DNA of 64,000 nucleotides from Hymenolepis diminuta (Eukaryota; Platyhelminthes; Cestoda; Cyclophyllidea; Hymenolepididae), in NCBI GenBank assembly GCA_900708905.1, contig CAADRB010000001.1, forward strand, positions 2,062,051 to 2,126,050, read 5' to 3'. Under the pieces are notes generated by a model. That model saw only the letters and a list, made by a program, of their open reading frames with translations. It had not been told where the DNA came from and ran no database searches. The position numbers and the translations under genes were made by a program. This document shows positions 1-11,566 of this stretch, piece by piece; within the stretch, counting starts at the first letter, position 1, and each line of letters starts with the position of its first letter.

Positions 1-2073
1 CACAATTGTTGTTAGCTCTTACTCAAACAGCTACGAATTGGTTGTCGTAATTTGTTAGCTGCAGACCGTTGGTTGTTATCTAGCTCCAACAATTTCCTCT
101 CATGCTATCTTTCCCATCCCCTACTAACTGTGCTAATAGTCAGCATCTCTTGGATCCCCATGAACCCCTTCTCTTGTTAAAGTAAAAATGACCGTCTCTC
201 CATCTTAGGTCTATTCACAAGTAAAAGAATGATCTCTCTTTGAAAATTTAGACTTTTTGGTTAAACCTAGTTGTTAGGACTAAAAACACGCGAGCTAATA
301 TTTTTTAAGTCCATTTAATCAATAAAAATAATCAATTTTTGTTCGTACTGCAATTACGACTTGGACATAAGGATGTAGATCTTCAGTATTACATTTGACG
401 AAGGATAAGGATGGTAAAATATGAAGAAATTGTCTTTGGAAATACAGATTTCAATGCTGCTATTTGTATTTTTTCAATATTCTGGATAAGTGGGAGGTGA
501 TTTTGGTTGACTTATTTTCAAGACCGTTGAAGACATTTGGATTGGCTTTCATGAATGAAGGTTTGAAATAAATTGCACTCTCAGTGTCATACCTCACAAA
601 CCAAATCATTTTATTTGATATCAGAAGGAATTTAACGTCTCAAATTGCTTAATTTAAAAGATGGCGTGTTTGCTCCACTCCCATCTCTAATAATGCAAAA
701 CATTTAAGCTAGAATAAGCAGATGTGTACATCTTTTACCCTATGTACATGTTTCGCTACCCTTAATAGTTAATACACGGGGTGATTGAAAAGTGGCGTCT
801 AAATTTCAAAAGGATGAAATTCAAATATTAATACGATCTTTTATAAAAGATCACGTGAATAACACAACAAATTAAGGTTATATTGAAATTTGAATTACAC
901 AAGTATTGGTCGGGATCTGCGATCTTAAATTTTGCAATTAAAATTTGCAATGAATTTCTTTGAAGATCTTTGGAATCGGTTGAGCACATTTTTCTGTAAA
1001 AATCCATCGTCACATCTACATTCAGACATATAGTTACCGAAATTTATATTATTGAATATTTAAACGTGTGAATAACAAGGAGATCATGATGGCAAAATCT
1101 CTATGTAATTTGGTATTATACGACTAACAAGGTACATTTGCTGTATCTCCCTTTTTCTCTGACCATACTGCCATTTGAGAACTTTCATAGAGTCAGTTTG
1201 GTCCTGATGATCACTTGCTAGGATATTTTGAATGCAACAAGTGCTCGTTTGCTCAACAAGTGTAAAGCAACTCCGCATTTTAATTGTAGAGGACAAGAAG
1301 GCAAGTAAGTAGTTTACACCATAACTGATCTCTGCTCCTGTGATATTTTATTTTAATATACATTTTAGAATGCGATAATGGGGTAATTAGTATCACTGAT
1401 AACAATCGGTGGCTTTTTATTCGGTAGGCGATATATTGCATCTTCATATTTATCTTCTCTAATTACAATTGAGTTGTTTTCTTGAAATGAAGGTAGGCTT
1501 TTTTTCTTCACTGGCCAGACCTTTTCAAAAAACGAAAAATTCTCTAATAAATTAATTTAATTTGTCTTATTCTTAAGACAGTAGAACAAATTTAGCAAAA
1601 CTTTCCAAGCTCATCGAGGAAAGCGTTAACATCGCTTGATATACATAAAAGAAAGATATTCCGAAGTATCTCATATCAGAGATTCGACTTCTATCATCAC
1701 TCTTGTTGATCAGAATTAACCAGTGTGGTTGGCCATCCACATCGTTGGATGTGACTTTTTTCTACGATGCACTTTGACTAACATTTACAATTGAGATACA
1801 TTAACAGAGAATTCAACGTATGGATTTAATCAACTAAATTTATATTTTATGTTTTAGTTTATCTAAGAGAAATATCTAAGCATTAATAATAGTAAAATGT
1901 AGACTTGAGAGAATTGAACTCATCACTTACATCATCATTGCATATATTACTGTAAGTAATTTCAAGAATTTATGAAATAATGTTCCTATAACTTCCCGAC
2001 TTACCAAATATACTATTTATTTCATTTATGTTTGAGTGATTCGCCATTACTTCAAATATTACCTCTGTCATAG
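1..2073. other. Upstream ENT intron, no exon found
   Basis: AT-rich sequence with no recognisable ENT exon on the + strand and no convincing coding frame. It contains a dispersed-repeat fragment around 1704-1755 that recurs near 60318-60366. Otherwise I see nothing to annotate. Confidence 0.5.
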
Positions 2074-2310
2074 CTCAAGGGGTAGACGAATCAGAGAAAG
2101 AGCAACATGCTGTGGACGCAAATGATGAAATACCTCCGGAGACGACCAAAACGATAATAACAACAGCAAGCAACATCTGCACAGTGATGGGGGAAGTGAA
2201 GTCACCAGGACTCTGTGTTCTCTTCACGTTTTTAGTCTCTCTTTCTCTTGCGCCTAGTGTCTTTGCTCTCATTCGACCAACTCATTACGATGTCAATGAT
2301 CCATGGACAG
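2074..2310 (+). CDS. SLC29A: ENT exon: end of cytosolic loop and TM7
   Basis: Acceptor tctgtcatag at 2064-2073, donor gtaagt at 2311. The peptide runs from an acidic loop (VDESEKEQHAVDANDE) into K-S-P-G-L-C-V-L-F-T-F-L-V-S-L-S-L-A-P-S-V, which matches the vertebrate ENT segment C-F-T-V-T-I-G-M-F-P-A-V. It ends N-D-P-W-T plus one base (phase 1). An in-frame stop at 2037 means the exon cannot extend further left than about 2040. Confidence 0.88.
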
Positions 2311-5300
2311 GTAAGTGGTTATGAGTTTGTTGCCGAAGGAGACTAGGGAATCACACATTATAGCAGGATAAGTCTGCGCTCATCAGATACAGAGTTGGAT
2401 AATTCTGGTCGAAAAGAGGATTGGTATAGAAATGGCTCTAAAATATTTTCTATCTACCTGAGTAAAATGCTTTGTAGAATTCTACCAATAGACCTAATAG
2501 GTCTTTCATGAGTAGATGAGATGTGGTAGATAAAAGGAAGGAAATGTTTGAAGGAAATGTAGATGTAAAAGAACTGGCTAAAGATCGGGCTGTAGAAGTT
2601 GTCCAGCAGCGGTTGGAGAGAAGAGAGTCGGAAAGAAGTCCGGCCGATGTGGTGATGGAAGTCCAGAACGTAGGAGTTGGACCAAAAGTTAGATGTATAT
2701 TCTTAAGTAAAAAGTTGGCAAAAATAGTTAAAAAGATAATGTGAGACCTAGTTGCGAGGTTACGAGCAAGTGATATAATTACAATGTTAAAAATTGGGGC
2801 TGTGGTCTAACGACGGCTTGAATATCTCTAGAGATTTGATGGACGTGACGATGAATACATGTACGCGTCAATTTTATAATTTCGAGCAATTCACATTAAC
2901 ACCTGAGCTTTTTTAACAAAATGCGGTTTACAATAAGTGGTCTACCCCCTATTTGTATATTTGACAATTTGATCAAATGGGTTTCATCGGTTAATGACCA
3001 TTTTAAAAATACAATTTAGACAGGAGGGTGCAAAGCTTTCAAACTTGTCGACAGAAAGTAAGTTATGAAAGAGTCGTTCTTGAAAAGTGAAGGTTTTCCT
3101 GAAAATCGAGTCATGATTTGTTAATCTTTAGAATTTTGATTATCGTGAAATAAGAACTGTATTCATTTATAATTGAAAAAGTTATAACACCAAAAATTGA
3201 TTGGACCAGGATGTATTGAACAAACCGCAGTACAGACTCCCAAGGGGAAGAGAGAATTGAGGAAAGGAGGGAGCTATGGAATATGTGTCTGACAAGCAAC
3301 AGTGTCTCTGTGCGTGTATTGAAAGGCTATTTATAATCGTCATTTTGGTGAGGACACGTGTGAGGACATAACTGTATATGTGCCTTAACTGCATGGAACG
3401 GTTGTGGAAAAAAGGAACGGTGTGGATAGGACTGGTTCTGTAATATCGCCGACTCAGCAGTGTCTCTGCAACTATCATCCGAGGTACACTTAGCTTTTCC
3501 GATCGATGAGGGTGAGCCACTTGGGGATACACGATGTTTATTCATGGGATGGTTGGGGTCGCAGAAAAGGTGAAAGGTTTACGTACATTACTATGAGGAC
3601 AAAATAATTAAATTTTAGCGACTAGCGATGACGTAAGATAGATATTTCGGCGATGTAGGGATTCATCCTTCAAGCTTGTATCAGCTGAAATTCACAGCTT
3701 TGATTTCAACTGTGATTTTTCCCGATTATTTTGAAAAATTTGCGCAATTAAAATCAATAGTCATGTGTAGAAATATCACTTAAATTTTAACATTTGTTAG
3801 TTTTCAACAGAAATAGATTAATTTCTAATTACTTTATTTCAATAAAAGGTCAAGCAATAGATACAAAATGCTATCTTTGCATTAAAATTAACTTTAGGAA
3901 GTCTGAGTTTTAATAGAAACAGAAACGTCCCACTAGTTACTATTATTACTTCTGCTTAAGTTTCAAATTATATTTAAATTTTGAAGTTTATTATCGATTT
4001 CCCTGAGTCTCATTACTTTTCACGGCTTTTAGTGAGTATTTTATGAGTTTTGGGGACGAGTTTCGTTAGCTCATTACTTTGTAACTTTGCCAAACCTATT
4101 TAGCCACACCTCAAACAACTAATTAAACTAGCGAATGGTAATGCAAAACAATTTGCATTTTCATTTCAGCCACCTACTTTACTCCGGTGATCGTTTTTCT
4201 TCTCTATGCTGTCTGCGATTTCTTGGGACGAATGCAAGGCGGGAAAATCAGATGGGTAGGGAATAGTTAAAGAAAAATATTTCATAATATACAAAAATGT
4301 TCCATTTTTAATCGGCGAGAGTTGATGAATGATGATGATGGAAATGACCTGGATAAGGAATTTGACCACTTCCCACTTTATTTGCAAAGGGTGGAAGTTT
4401 GTAAATATTACATCCCGAGCCCGGCTTAGGAGAACATAACTAAGACAAAATAGAGACTTTAATAATGAAAAACCACTGAAACGTTAAATCGCACAAAAGG
4501 AGTATTTTGATAACGGTAGTGAGAAGTCTTTGTCTGAAAATTGGTCATTTGTCATAAGAAAGTGAGGGAAAAGAGGAAAATACATTTGAGTGTAAACTCT
4601 GAAGGTCAGACCGACGTAGATCGTTTTGAACCCATATCAATATACCACAATAGGGAAGTTAGGAATGTAATTACTTGTTGGGAGTGCTTGGACCAATCAT
4701 TCCCTTTATTGATGACAGCAAGTATCTTTAGTACTGCTATTGAACTGCCTATCTTGCTAGTATATGATGCTTTGTCTAAATTAGTATTCGTTAATGCACA
4801 TTTTATGGAAGCAGCAATATAAAACGAAAGTGCAAAAAGGTCTATGAAAGATAGAAAGATGGACCAAGAAGTATTACAGAGTACAAAGATGAGAGTAGGC
4901 AGCCATCTTTCCATAATGACCACTACCCACTTCCGCAACATTGGACTTGAAGTTAAGTACATTTAGGCATGCTGGTTTCCCATTGTTTCACAAGTGGGAG
5001 AGGGCTTCCATACGGGCTGGCGAGGTTGCTTGCTTCTTCCGGTTCTTCAGCAGTGTTGTGTTAAGTGGCCTACGTTATCATTAATATCGGTGAATCAAAT
5101 GCATATTAGGAAAGCCCCATAATAGTAGATTAGTTGGTCTTTGCTTTTTTCATGTAATATCCAAAATGACGAACTTATTGATTGAAATTACACGCGTATG
5201 ACCTTTTATTTTAATGCTTTGATATCCATTTGCTTGCTATGTCAAACCTCTGGGAAACATAGTTAAACTAACTGGGTAAATAATTATGAAAATTATAAGA

Positions 5301-8300
5301 AAACGTAAGTTCAACGTAATAATGAAACTACAACTTTTACAAAAATGTCCCTTCTAGCCAACTCCTGAAAGGTCGTGGTTATTTAAAACTTTTGTGGCAC
5401 TTCGTTTCGTCCTCATTCCCCTGACTATGCTCTGCAACGAGCAACCGAGATCACGAATTCCAGTTCTTTTGACTGGCGATGCTTGGCCAATCTGCTTGGT
5501 AATTCTCACGGGCTTCACCAATGGATACTTTATCTCTCTCGGGGTTATTCATGGACCAAGGTAAGTATCTAGTCTCCCAACTACCTAATTCATTTAATAG
5601 TTTAGCATTTACAACCGGTAACTAGATGAAACTCTGCTCTGGGTGGTAGATCTTTATCTAATATTAAATGGAAGGGGATTAACTTAAACTTGATAACGAA
5701 ATTGTAAACTTGCTGAAATATACTGAATTAGCGATTTACATATGAAGGCACTTTCATTAACAGAATTTTATCCCTAGAATACAAGAATGGAATACATGCG
5801 TTCTTAGTTTACTTATTTAAAGTGAGACTCTTGTAATTGCTCTGCTGCTCACTTTTGTAAAGTAGGGCTCTTCCATGTTGTGATACTGCTTAAGTGGTCT
5901 CGTTTCTGTCGCTATGATATATCCACCCACTAGTCTACAGTTATTTCGGACAAGAGAGAGCGTTAGGACGAAACGCAGTTAACCTAAGACATTTTATAAA
6001 TCAAACAAAGACATTATATGGAAATACAAGCTGTCTTCATGTTGTTTAACGTTGTTGATACCGCTATCAGGAGCGATATGCGCCCTCGTCTTTATATGTA
6101 TGATAGGTGAATTAGAGACAACCTGCGGGATTTAATTTTCTCCATACAAAACATAAACCAGGGAAAAACTGATTGGATATGGATGGTGAAATAGTTTCCT
6201 ACAGTAAGAAAACAGATACAAGCATACATGTACCTGCGTTCAACTAGAACGCACCAAGGCACGCGAATGAATTTGGAAAACCGATACAAATACGCTTAAG
6301 CGATAAAGCATTCAGCTAAAGAAAAATGTTTATCGCGAAATTACTTCACTGAAATAACTTCCTAAAGTTGATTAAGCAGAAGACTACAGAGCTTACCGTA
6401 TGTCGGAGCGCTGTTAATGAGAGAGAGAGAGTTAGTGAAAGAGGTAGAAAAAAAAATTATCCAAGTCACTGAGTTGGGACACGAGGGTGGAATTACCAGT
6501 CTACATATCCTTTGTTCGCGTGATAAAATGGTAAAAAATCATTAATTAGAACAGATATGGTTATCAAAGAATGTGGTAGATTTACAAATAAAAAACTAGT
6601 CTCTCAAAAACAGTTAATTTAAGGTATGGTAATGGTCACCAAATAAAGGCCATGTTTTCACTTTTTGCTAAACTTTGATTCGAAAAATTTGAATAATGTG
6701 ATTGGCCATTCCCCTTCTACTATCCGTCAGAATTATCTGGGTTTAATTAAATAAATATTAGTAGTTTTTTCATTGCCAGAACTTGAAGTGGGCAAATGTT
6801 TCATCTGTGGTCTTGTCAATTAACCAGTGTGCTTCATTAGAAAATTCGGTACTGTGATTGTCGTTTCTATGTTAATCTCTTCTTTGGCAGCACTAGACCG
6901 CATGCAAATTGGACCGCGCAGAGATATTCAAATTCATTCCAAGTCTACTATTCACAACTGTAATATAAACTCAAAAGTTGCTTGGTTTAAATCATTAGGT
7001 AAATAACGGGTGTTTCTATCCAAAGTTTCATAAAGATAATTCAGAATTATTGTTCTAAATTATTGAACGTTTGAATGAAGACGATATCTTTGGATTTAGC
7101 TTGGTTTATAACTCAGACATCAGGTATTTGACGTCCGCGTCAGGTGTTAAAATTAAACTTAGAGTATCGAGAACAAGATGCACCTATATTTCCGTTTATT
7201 GATGAGAACCGTATTAAAAATTAGAATACTCTATTAACGTGAAGGAATCGTGTAAATACGTTTTATCTGATGCAGAACGGATAGATAGATAGATAGATAA
7301 TGGAAAATATCATACTTCTCTTCAGTTCCTTGACTTCTGTCATTTTTCACTAGATATATTTACATTCGTTCGTTTGAATGGAGAATTCAAAATTTTCGTT
7401 GCAACTTCACATGCATTATTAGTAAATTGTTACGCAGTACAGGTGTAATATAGTTTCTTCAAATTTAAAATACATTTAACAACACTAAGAATAGTCATTA
7501 TTTTAAAAGTATTCTGAACTAGTAAGATCTCTTTAAAATTTAAATGGCACAGGAAAAACCAATTTGATACTCTACATGCATTTTACTTATTTCGTATTTC
7601 CCTCAGATTCACTTCCTGATTCCAGCCCTCTCCGATCTATTTCAGTTCTATCTATGTTTTGTTATTCTCATTTTGCGATAAGGTTGATATAATTAATAAA
7701 TTATTTTTAACTTAATTAATAATATTTATTACCCACGGTAATAAAATTTATGCAATTTTTATTTGTGGAAAGCAACTGAAATCGGCCAAGAGAAAACCTA
7801 GTAAATGATCGGAGGAAAAGGGGATCAGAAAGATACTAGGATCGACGTTAAGGTATTAAAGGTACCTCATTCGATATTTAGATAACTGGATACTTTAAAT
7901 TAGCTGAGCCCCATACGCTGTATTCACTCAAATATAAAAATTACCGCCTAAAGGTCATGGCCTTCAGAGGAATTTAAAACGGCAGCAAATAAGGATATGC
8001 TTTTACTAAAGTCGTCTATATATTAATTTGATTGAATGTTTGAAATCCACAATTTTAATCATTGTTTACACCTGAAACAATTTAGACGAGGCATTTTCAC
8101 TTTTAAGGTCATTATTTTGAGATTAAGTAGGAATTTGACCCAGTGGTTTGGCAACTTTATTAATAATGCCTTCATCGATATACATTAATTTTAAATATTA
8201 TTTTTTTAAAATCAGTTACGTAGCGTCCGAAAGGAAGGAGTGCGCAGGAATTGCTATGGGAATCTACATGGCACTGGGTTTGAGTCTCGGTGTGGCTTTC

Positions 8301-8327
8301 TCATTTGGACTTGTTGCCTCTCTTTAG
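2074..8327 (+). CDS. SLC29A: Equilibrative nucleoside transporter, C-terminal half (four exons)
   Basis: Gene-level entry; exons are 2074-2310, 4170-4255, 5358-5560 and 8216-8327, and the upstream exons lie left of the window. The product would move nucleosides across a membrane by facilitated diffusion. The spliced reading covers roughly the last five of the usual eleven membrane segments. Family landmarks visible in order are a hydrophobic segment ending in P-S-V, the D-F-L-G-R motif (DWLGR in vertebrate ENTs), R-F-V-L-I-P-L-T-M-L-C-N, N-G-Y-F-I-S-L and the final A-L-G-L-S-L-G-V-A-F-S-F helix. Phases agree at all three junctions (1, 0, 2). Introns are about 1.9, 1.1 and 2.7 kb. The large cytosolic loop before the first visible helix is only partly present. 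I cannot say which ENT paralogue this is. Confidence 0.92.
2311..4169. other. ENT intron with an unexplained + open frame
   Basis: Intron of 1.86 kb. An open frame at 2523-2744 (+) would encode 73 aa, charged and helical in its first half (M-V-D-K-R-K-E-M-F-E, then K-E-L-A-K-D-R-A-V-E-V-V-Q-Q-R-L-E-R-R-E-S-E-R). I do not recognise it. It could be a decayed transposon fragment inside the intron. Confidence 0.3.
4170..4255 (+). CDS. SLC29A: ENT exon: TM8 with DFLGR motif
   Basis: Acceptor tttcatttcag ends at 4169; donor gtaggg at 4256. Length 86 nt, phase 1 to 0. Reads T-Y-F-T-P-V-I-V-F-L-L-Y-A-V-C-D-F-L-G-R followed by M-Q-G-G-K-I-R-W. The D-F-L-G-R signature is the family-diagnostic motif on this helix. 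Confidence 0.92.
4256..5357. other. ENT intron with dispersed repeat fragment
   Basis: Intron of 1.1 kb. The stretch around 4784-4900 is similar to 58733-58850 (shared run tggaccaagaag and flanking matches over about 115 bp). No coding exon was seen on either strand that fits a known family. Confidence 0.4.
5358..5560 (+). CDS. SLC29A: ENT exon: TM9 and TM10
   Basis: Acceptor tcccttctag ends at 5357; donor gtaagt at 5561; 203 nt, phase 0 to 2. Contains the conserved arginine helix R-F-V-L-I-P-L-T-M-L-C-N, a short loop (E-Q-P-R-S-R-I-P), then D-A-W-P-I-C-L-V-I-L-T-G-F-T-N-G-Y-F-I-S-L. This corresponds to LVFVPLLLLCN and FAFSNGYLASL in vertebrate ENT1. Confidence 0.94.
5561..8215. other. ENT intron, 2.7 kb
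   Basis: Longest visible ENT intron. Contains a short GA run near 6417-6431 and an ATAG tetranucleotide tract near 7280-7299. No exon or RNA gene was recognised. Confidence 0.5.
7280..7299. repeat. ATAG/GATA microsatellite
   Basis: About five tandem copies of the tetranucleotide ATAG inside an ENT intron. Short and perfect, so probably length-polymorphic. Confidence 0.7.
8216..8327 (+). CDS. SLC29A: ENT last exon: TM11 and stop
   Basis: Acceptor ttaaaatcag ends at 8215; 112 nt, entering in phase 2 and ending in TAG at 8325-8327. E-R-K-E-C-A-G-I-A-M-G-I-Y-M-A-L-G-L-S-L-G-V-A-F-S-F matches the terminal helix of the family (A-E-A-E-T-A-G-A-I-M...G-L-A-L-G-A-V-F-S-F). Confidence 0.93.
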
Positions 8328-8413
8328 TTATCTGTACATTCACCTTCCAACTTTTCATTGCGCACACATTGTTACCGATTTATTTCAACATAAAGTTTCG
8401 AATTCCGAAATGA

Positions 8414-8419
8414 AATAAA
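8414..8419 (+). promoter_or_regulatory. ENT polyadenylation signal
   Basis: AATAAA 87 nt after the ENT stop codon, the first canonical signal downstream. It gives a short 3' UTR. Confidence 0.6.
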
Positions 8420-11415
8420 AATTAAAAGGCTCCTGTTTTTTGTGCTTCTGCATTTTAGCCTCATACAGAATAGCGGCTCGCTAAAAATTATATTGTGCCG
8501 AAAGTTACTATAGTAGGAATAACCGCATCTTTTATATGACGCTTAAACGGTAGGAGAGGAAAGACTGTAGTAAAGTTGCAAGAGTTTGGTGACAAATTCG
8601 GCAAATCTACAAATGTATTATAATTTGTTCGTCTGAAAAATTTCTACCTAAATGACAGGAATCATGATTAGCTTCGAAAGCATCCCAACAATATTGCAGA
8701 TTAAATTATTCCGAGGTTAAAAGGCTTCGAGGGAGTTGGATTGAGTCTTCGCCATTAAAAAATTCCAGGTTCTCTAAGTTATTGAAACGTTATGGTAACT
8801 ATTATCAAGTCCATTTGATCAAAAATGATACCCCTATTGCAAATACAGATAGAAAATAACGATGTGTATTGCACTGCTCTAAATATTACATTTATCAGAG
8901 AGAGAAGAAGGTAAAGTATGAAGATGCCTTTCTAGAAAAGTAATAATATTTCTGGAGCTCGAGTTGCAATTTCCGCCTCCTTGTCTTTAACATCTTCAGA
9001 ATACTTGAAAAGTTCAGTTCAATTGGAGAATAGTTTTCAAAATAATCGAAGATAATTGCACTGATCACTTACGTTTTTACCTTCTCAGTAGCTGATACAA
9101 ATGAATAAATTAAGAATAAACTATTTGTGACATTTAATGGGGTTCAGTTGCATTGAAAATGTTTAATGTTTCAATTTTTCATAATACAGATTATACAATT
9201 AATTTATAGCGACCGCTTGTGCAAATTAATTTGTGAATTTATCTCCACGTTATCCGTTGGCCCCCTTACTACAAACTTATCAATATCTTAAATTATAAAC
9301 ACAAAATTTTTTGCCAGTCAATGTGTACTTGATAATTTGTAACAGTCGGACGACAAAATCTCACTCAAAAAGCATTCATTCGCGACACAGAGATGCGGCT
9401 TATTAAATGTGAGGAAGGACGTGGAAATAGTAGTTCGGACATATTGTTAAATACTTGAATATTTGCAAATTTGATCAAAAAAATGGGTAATTTTTGAAGC
9501 TCTGAACAGAGTAGGTTACTCGGGCATTAGATTTCCTGAATATGGAGTCCCTGGCCAAAAACATCTCATATTCATAATCACATAAAAATATTATTTTCAT
9601 ATTTGATAACCGATTTGAGCGACTGATCGTGTGTATATCCAATGTTAGATAGGCCAAAACTTAAGAAGAAGACTACAGACAAACAAGTCCGTCTACTGTT
9701 AGGAACTAAGCATTTGAAAGGTGGAATTATACATCTAATTATGATCAAGATTTGTATGTTCGGTTCCAAAGAATTTTGTGCAAGTTCATGTACCCACCTA
9801 AAAAGTGCACTTTATCTTTTCAACGGAAAGAAATTATTCCACTGACAAGAAATATATTGCTGAATCCGATTTCATTTATTAAAAGACTGCATTAATCGAA
9901 GCCATTTTATTAAGCCCGTTTCTTTATAAAAATATAGCATTACATCTTTTAAGTGTTAAACTCAATCATAGCAGTGCAAAATAAATATTATAAATGCTTC
10001 ATTCTGAGGTTTGGTCAATCTTTGCATCGAAGTAACTCAACACATCTTTTATCACATTTTTGTGCATTAAACGCCCTTCTGCATTCCCTAGTAATAAAAA
10101 TATAAATAATTATTACAAAATAGCCTATTTATATAATTATTACAAATTAGCAAATAAGCAAAAGAGAATAGAGGATAAATACCTCCCGAAAGTGATGGAA
10201 CTGATTTTGGGGCATTCATTCGAAGTTCAATTACCTCTCCAACAGGTTTTTGGGAGTGTATAAATTGAATCGATTTCTAAAATTAAATTGAAACGAATTT
10301 TGAAATTGGTTTGGAGCCAGTAATGTTACAACATGTCAAGTTAAAAAATATCTAAGGTTGTGTGAAGTAATCCACTTTGGTTGCCAAAAGAAAAATAAAT
10401 GTATTATTAAAATAGCATTACAGAGCTTTCAGTTTAATCTACTAGTTGTCAGTCAACTCTTCATATTGAGCACATGAACTATCACTAAAAGCCTCGGAAT
10501 CATAATTTTAGAACATCTGGTCATGATGAAGCGATCCACATATTTACAGAAAAAGGGGGAAATCCAAGTAGTCAGAAAATTTTACTCAATTCTGTGCCAT
10601 TTTAATTATCGTATTATGATTTTTTATTACTTGTCTATCCGACGAATAAGGCGCTAAAACTTATTCAACTCCACCAGCTTACCTAAAATTGCTCTGTTAA
10701 ATCGCAAAGCAGGGTCTACTTATTTAGCGCTGAAACGTGTTTCCTTCCATTCCAATCCCCAAATCTTACTACTCCTACTCACTTCCCCCATTTTTTTTCT
10801 TTTGCCCAATATACAGGTGGTTTAACTTAGCTCTCGGTCGTCTGATTGGGGAAAGGCCGTTAGCTTTCATGACATTCATTAGTTTTTAAAAGAATATCCC
10901 TAGACTTAACTTGATCTAGCCTGTAAATTATTTTAAATGATGGAATTGGCTCTACTTTACCAGGTAAATTCCGATGAAGTAGGTTATTTTTTATTTTGAA
11001 GTTTTGTTTTCTGCTGTTACTTCTTCACGTATTCCCTTCACCTTTTATTAGGGAACATTCTATCGTTCTACGTATTAAAATTTTAAAATCATTTTGTATT
11101 ATAATAAGGAATACTAGAGCTAACACACATTGACTAGGTCAGTTATTTCAAAAATAGTGTTCCTTATCATATACGTAACGGCACATGATGGCTACTGAAG
11201 TTGTCTTGAGGACTACCCTGCCATCCTCATACTGGCCATCCACTAAGTACGATCATATCTGATTTTGACCCTGGATCGTAATTAATATTAGCGTTTCCTT
11301 AAAGTCGAATGCGCATTTGTTTTCGAATTCTTATTTCCAATTAATATACTATATACCATATTTGGCTCATCCTACTACTCACTCACATATAGAACGGACC
11401 TCTTATGATAAAAGT
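8420..11415. other. Convergent intergenic region
   Basis: Tail-to-tail spacer between the ENT gene (+) and the Arb2-domain gene (-). AT-rich, with no convincing gene. A single possible + terminal exon at 10817-10889 is described under findings. Confidence 0.5.
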
Positions 11416-11421
11416 TTTATT
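11416..11421 (-). promoter_or_regulatory. Arb2-gene polyadenylation signal
   Basis: AATAAA on the - strand about 107 nt beyond the proposed stop at 11528, consistent with that stop being the real end of the gene. Confidence 0.45.
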
Positions 11422-11527
11422 CCGTATTCTCAATTCACCTTCAGTCTTCAACCTTGCTCTATCAAGGAATCTGACCGTCAAATGTCACGTAGTACTCAGG
11501 CGATCACCAATCACATGCAGCCAATCT

Positions 11528-11566
11528 TTATAAGGAAAAACCACTGATATGGTAGGAGAGACAGTT
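11528..11566 (-). CDS. ARB2A: Arb2 gene terminal exon
   Basis: Acceptor gtatgctgtag; phase 0; reads N-C-L-S-Y-H-I-S-G-F-S-L then TAA. Following W-F-M-E in the preceding exon it lines up with R-E-W-M-R-E-N-C-C-N-W-V-S-S in vertebrate ARB2A. The family normally continues for several dozen residues, so this end is early or another terminal exon was missed. Confidence 0.5.
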   Translation of the reverse strand, partial: NCLSYHISGFSL

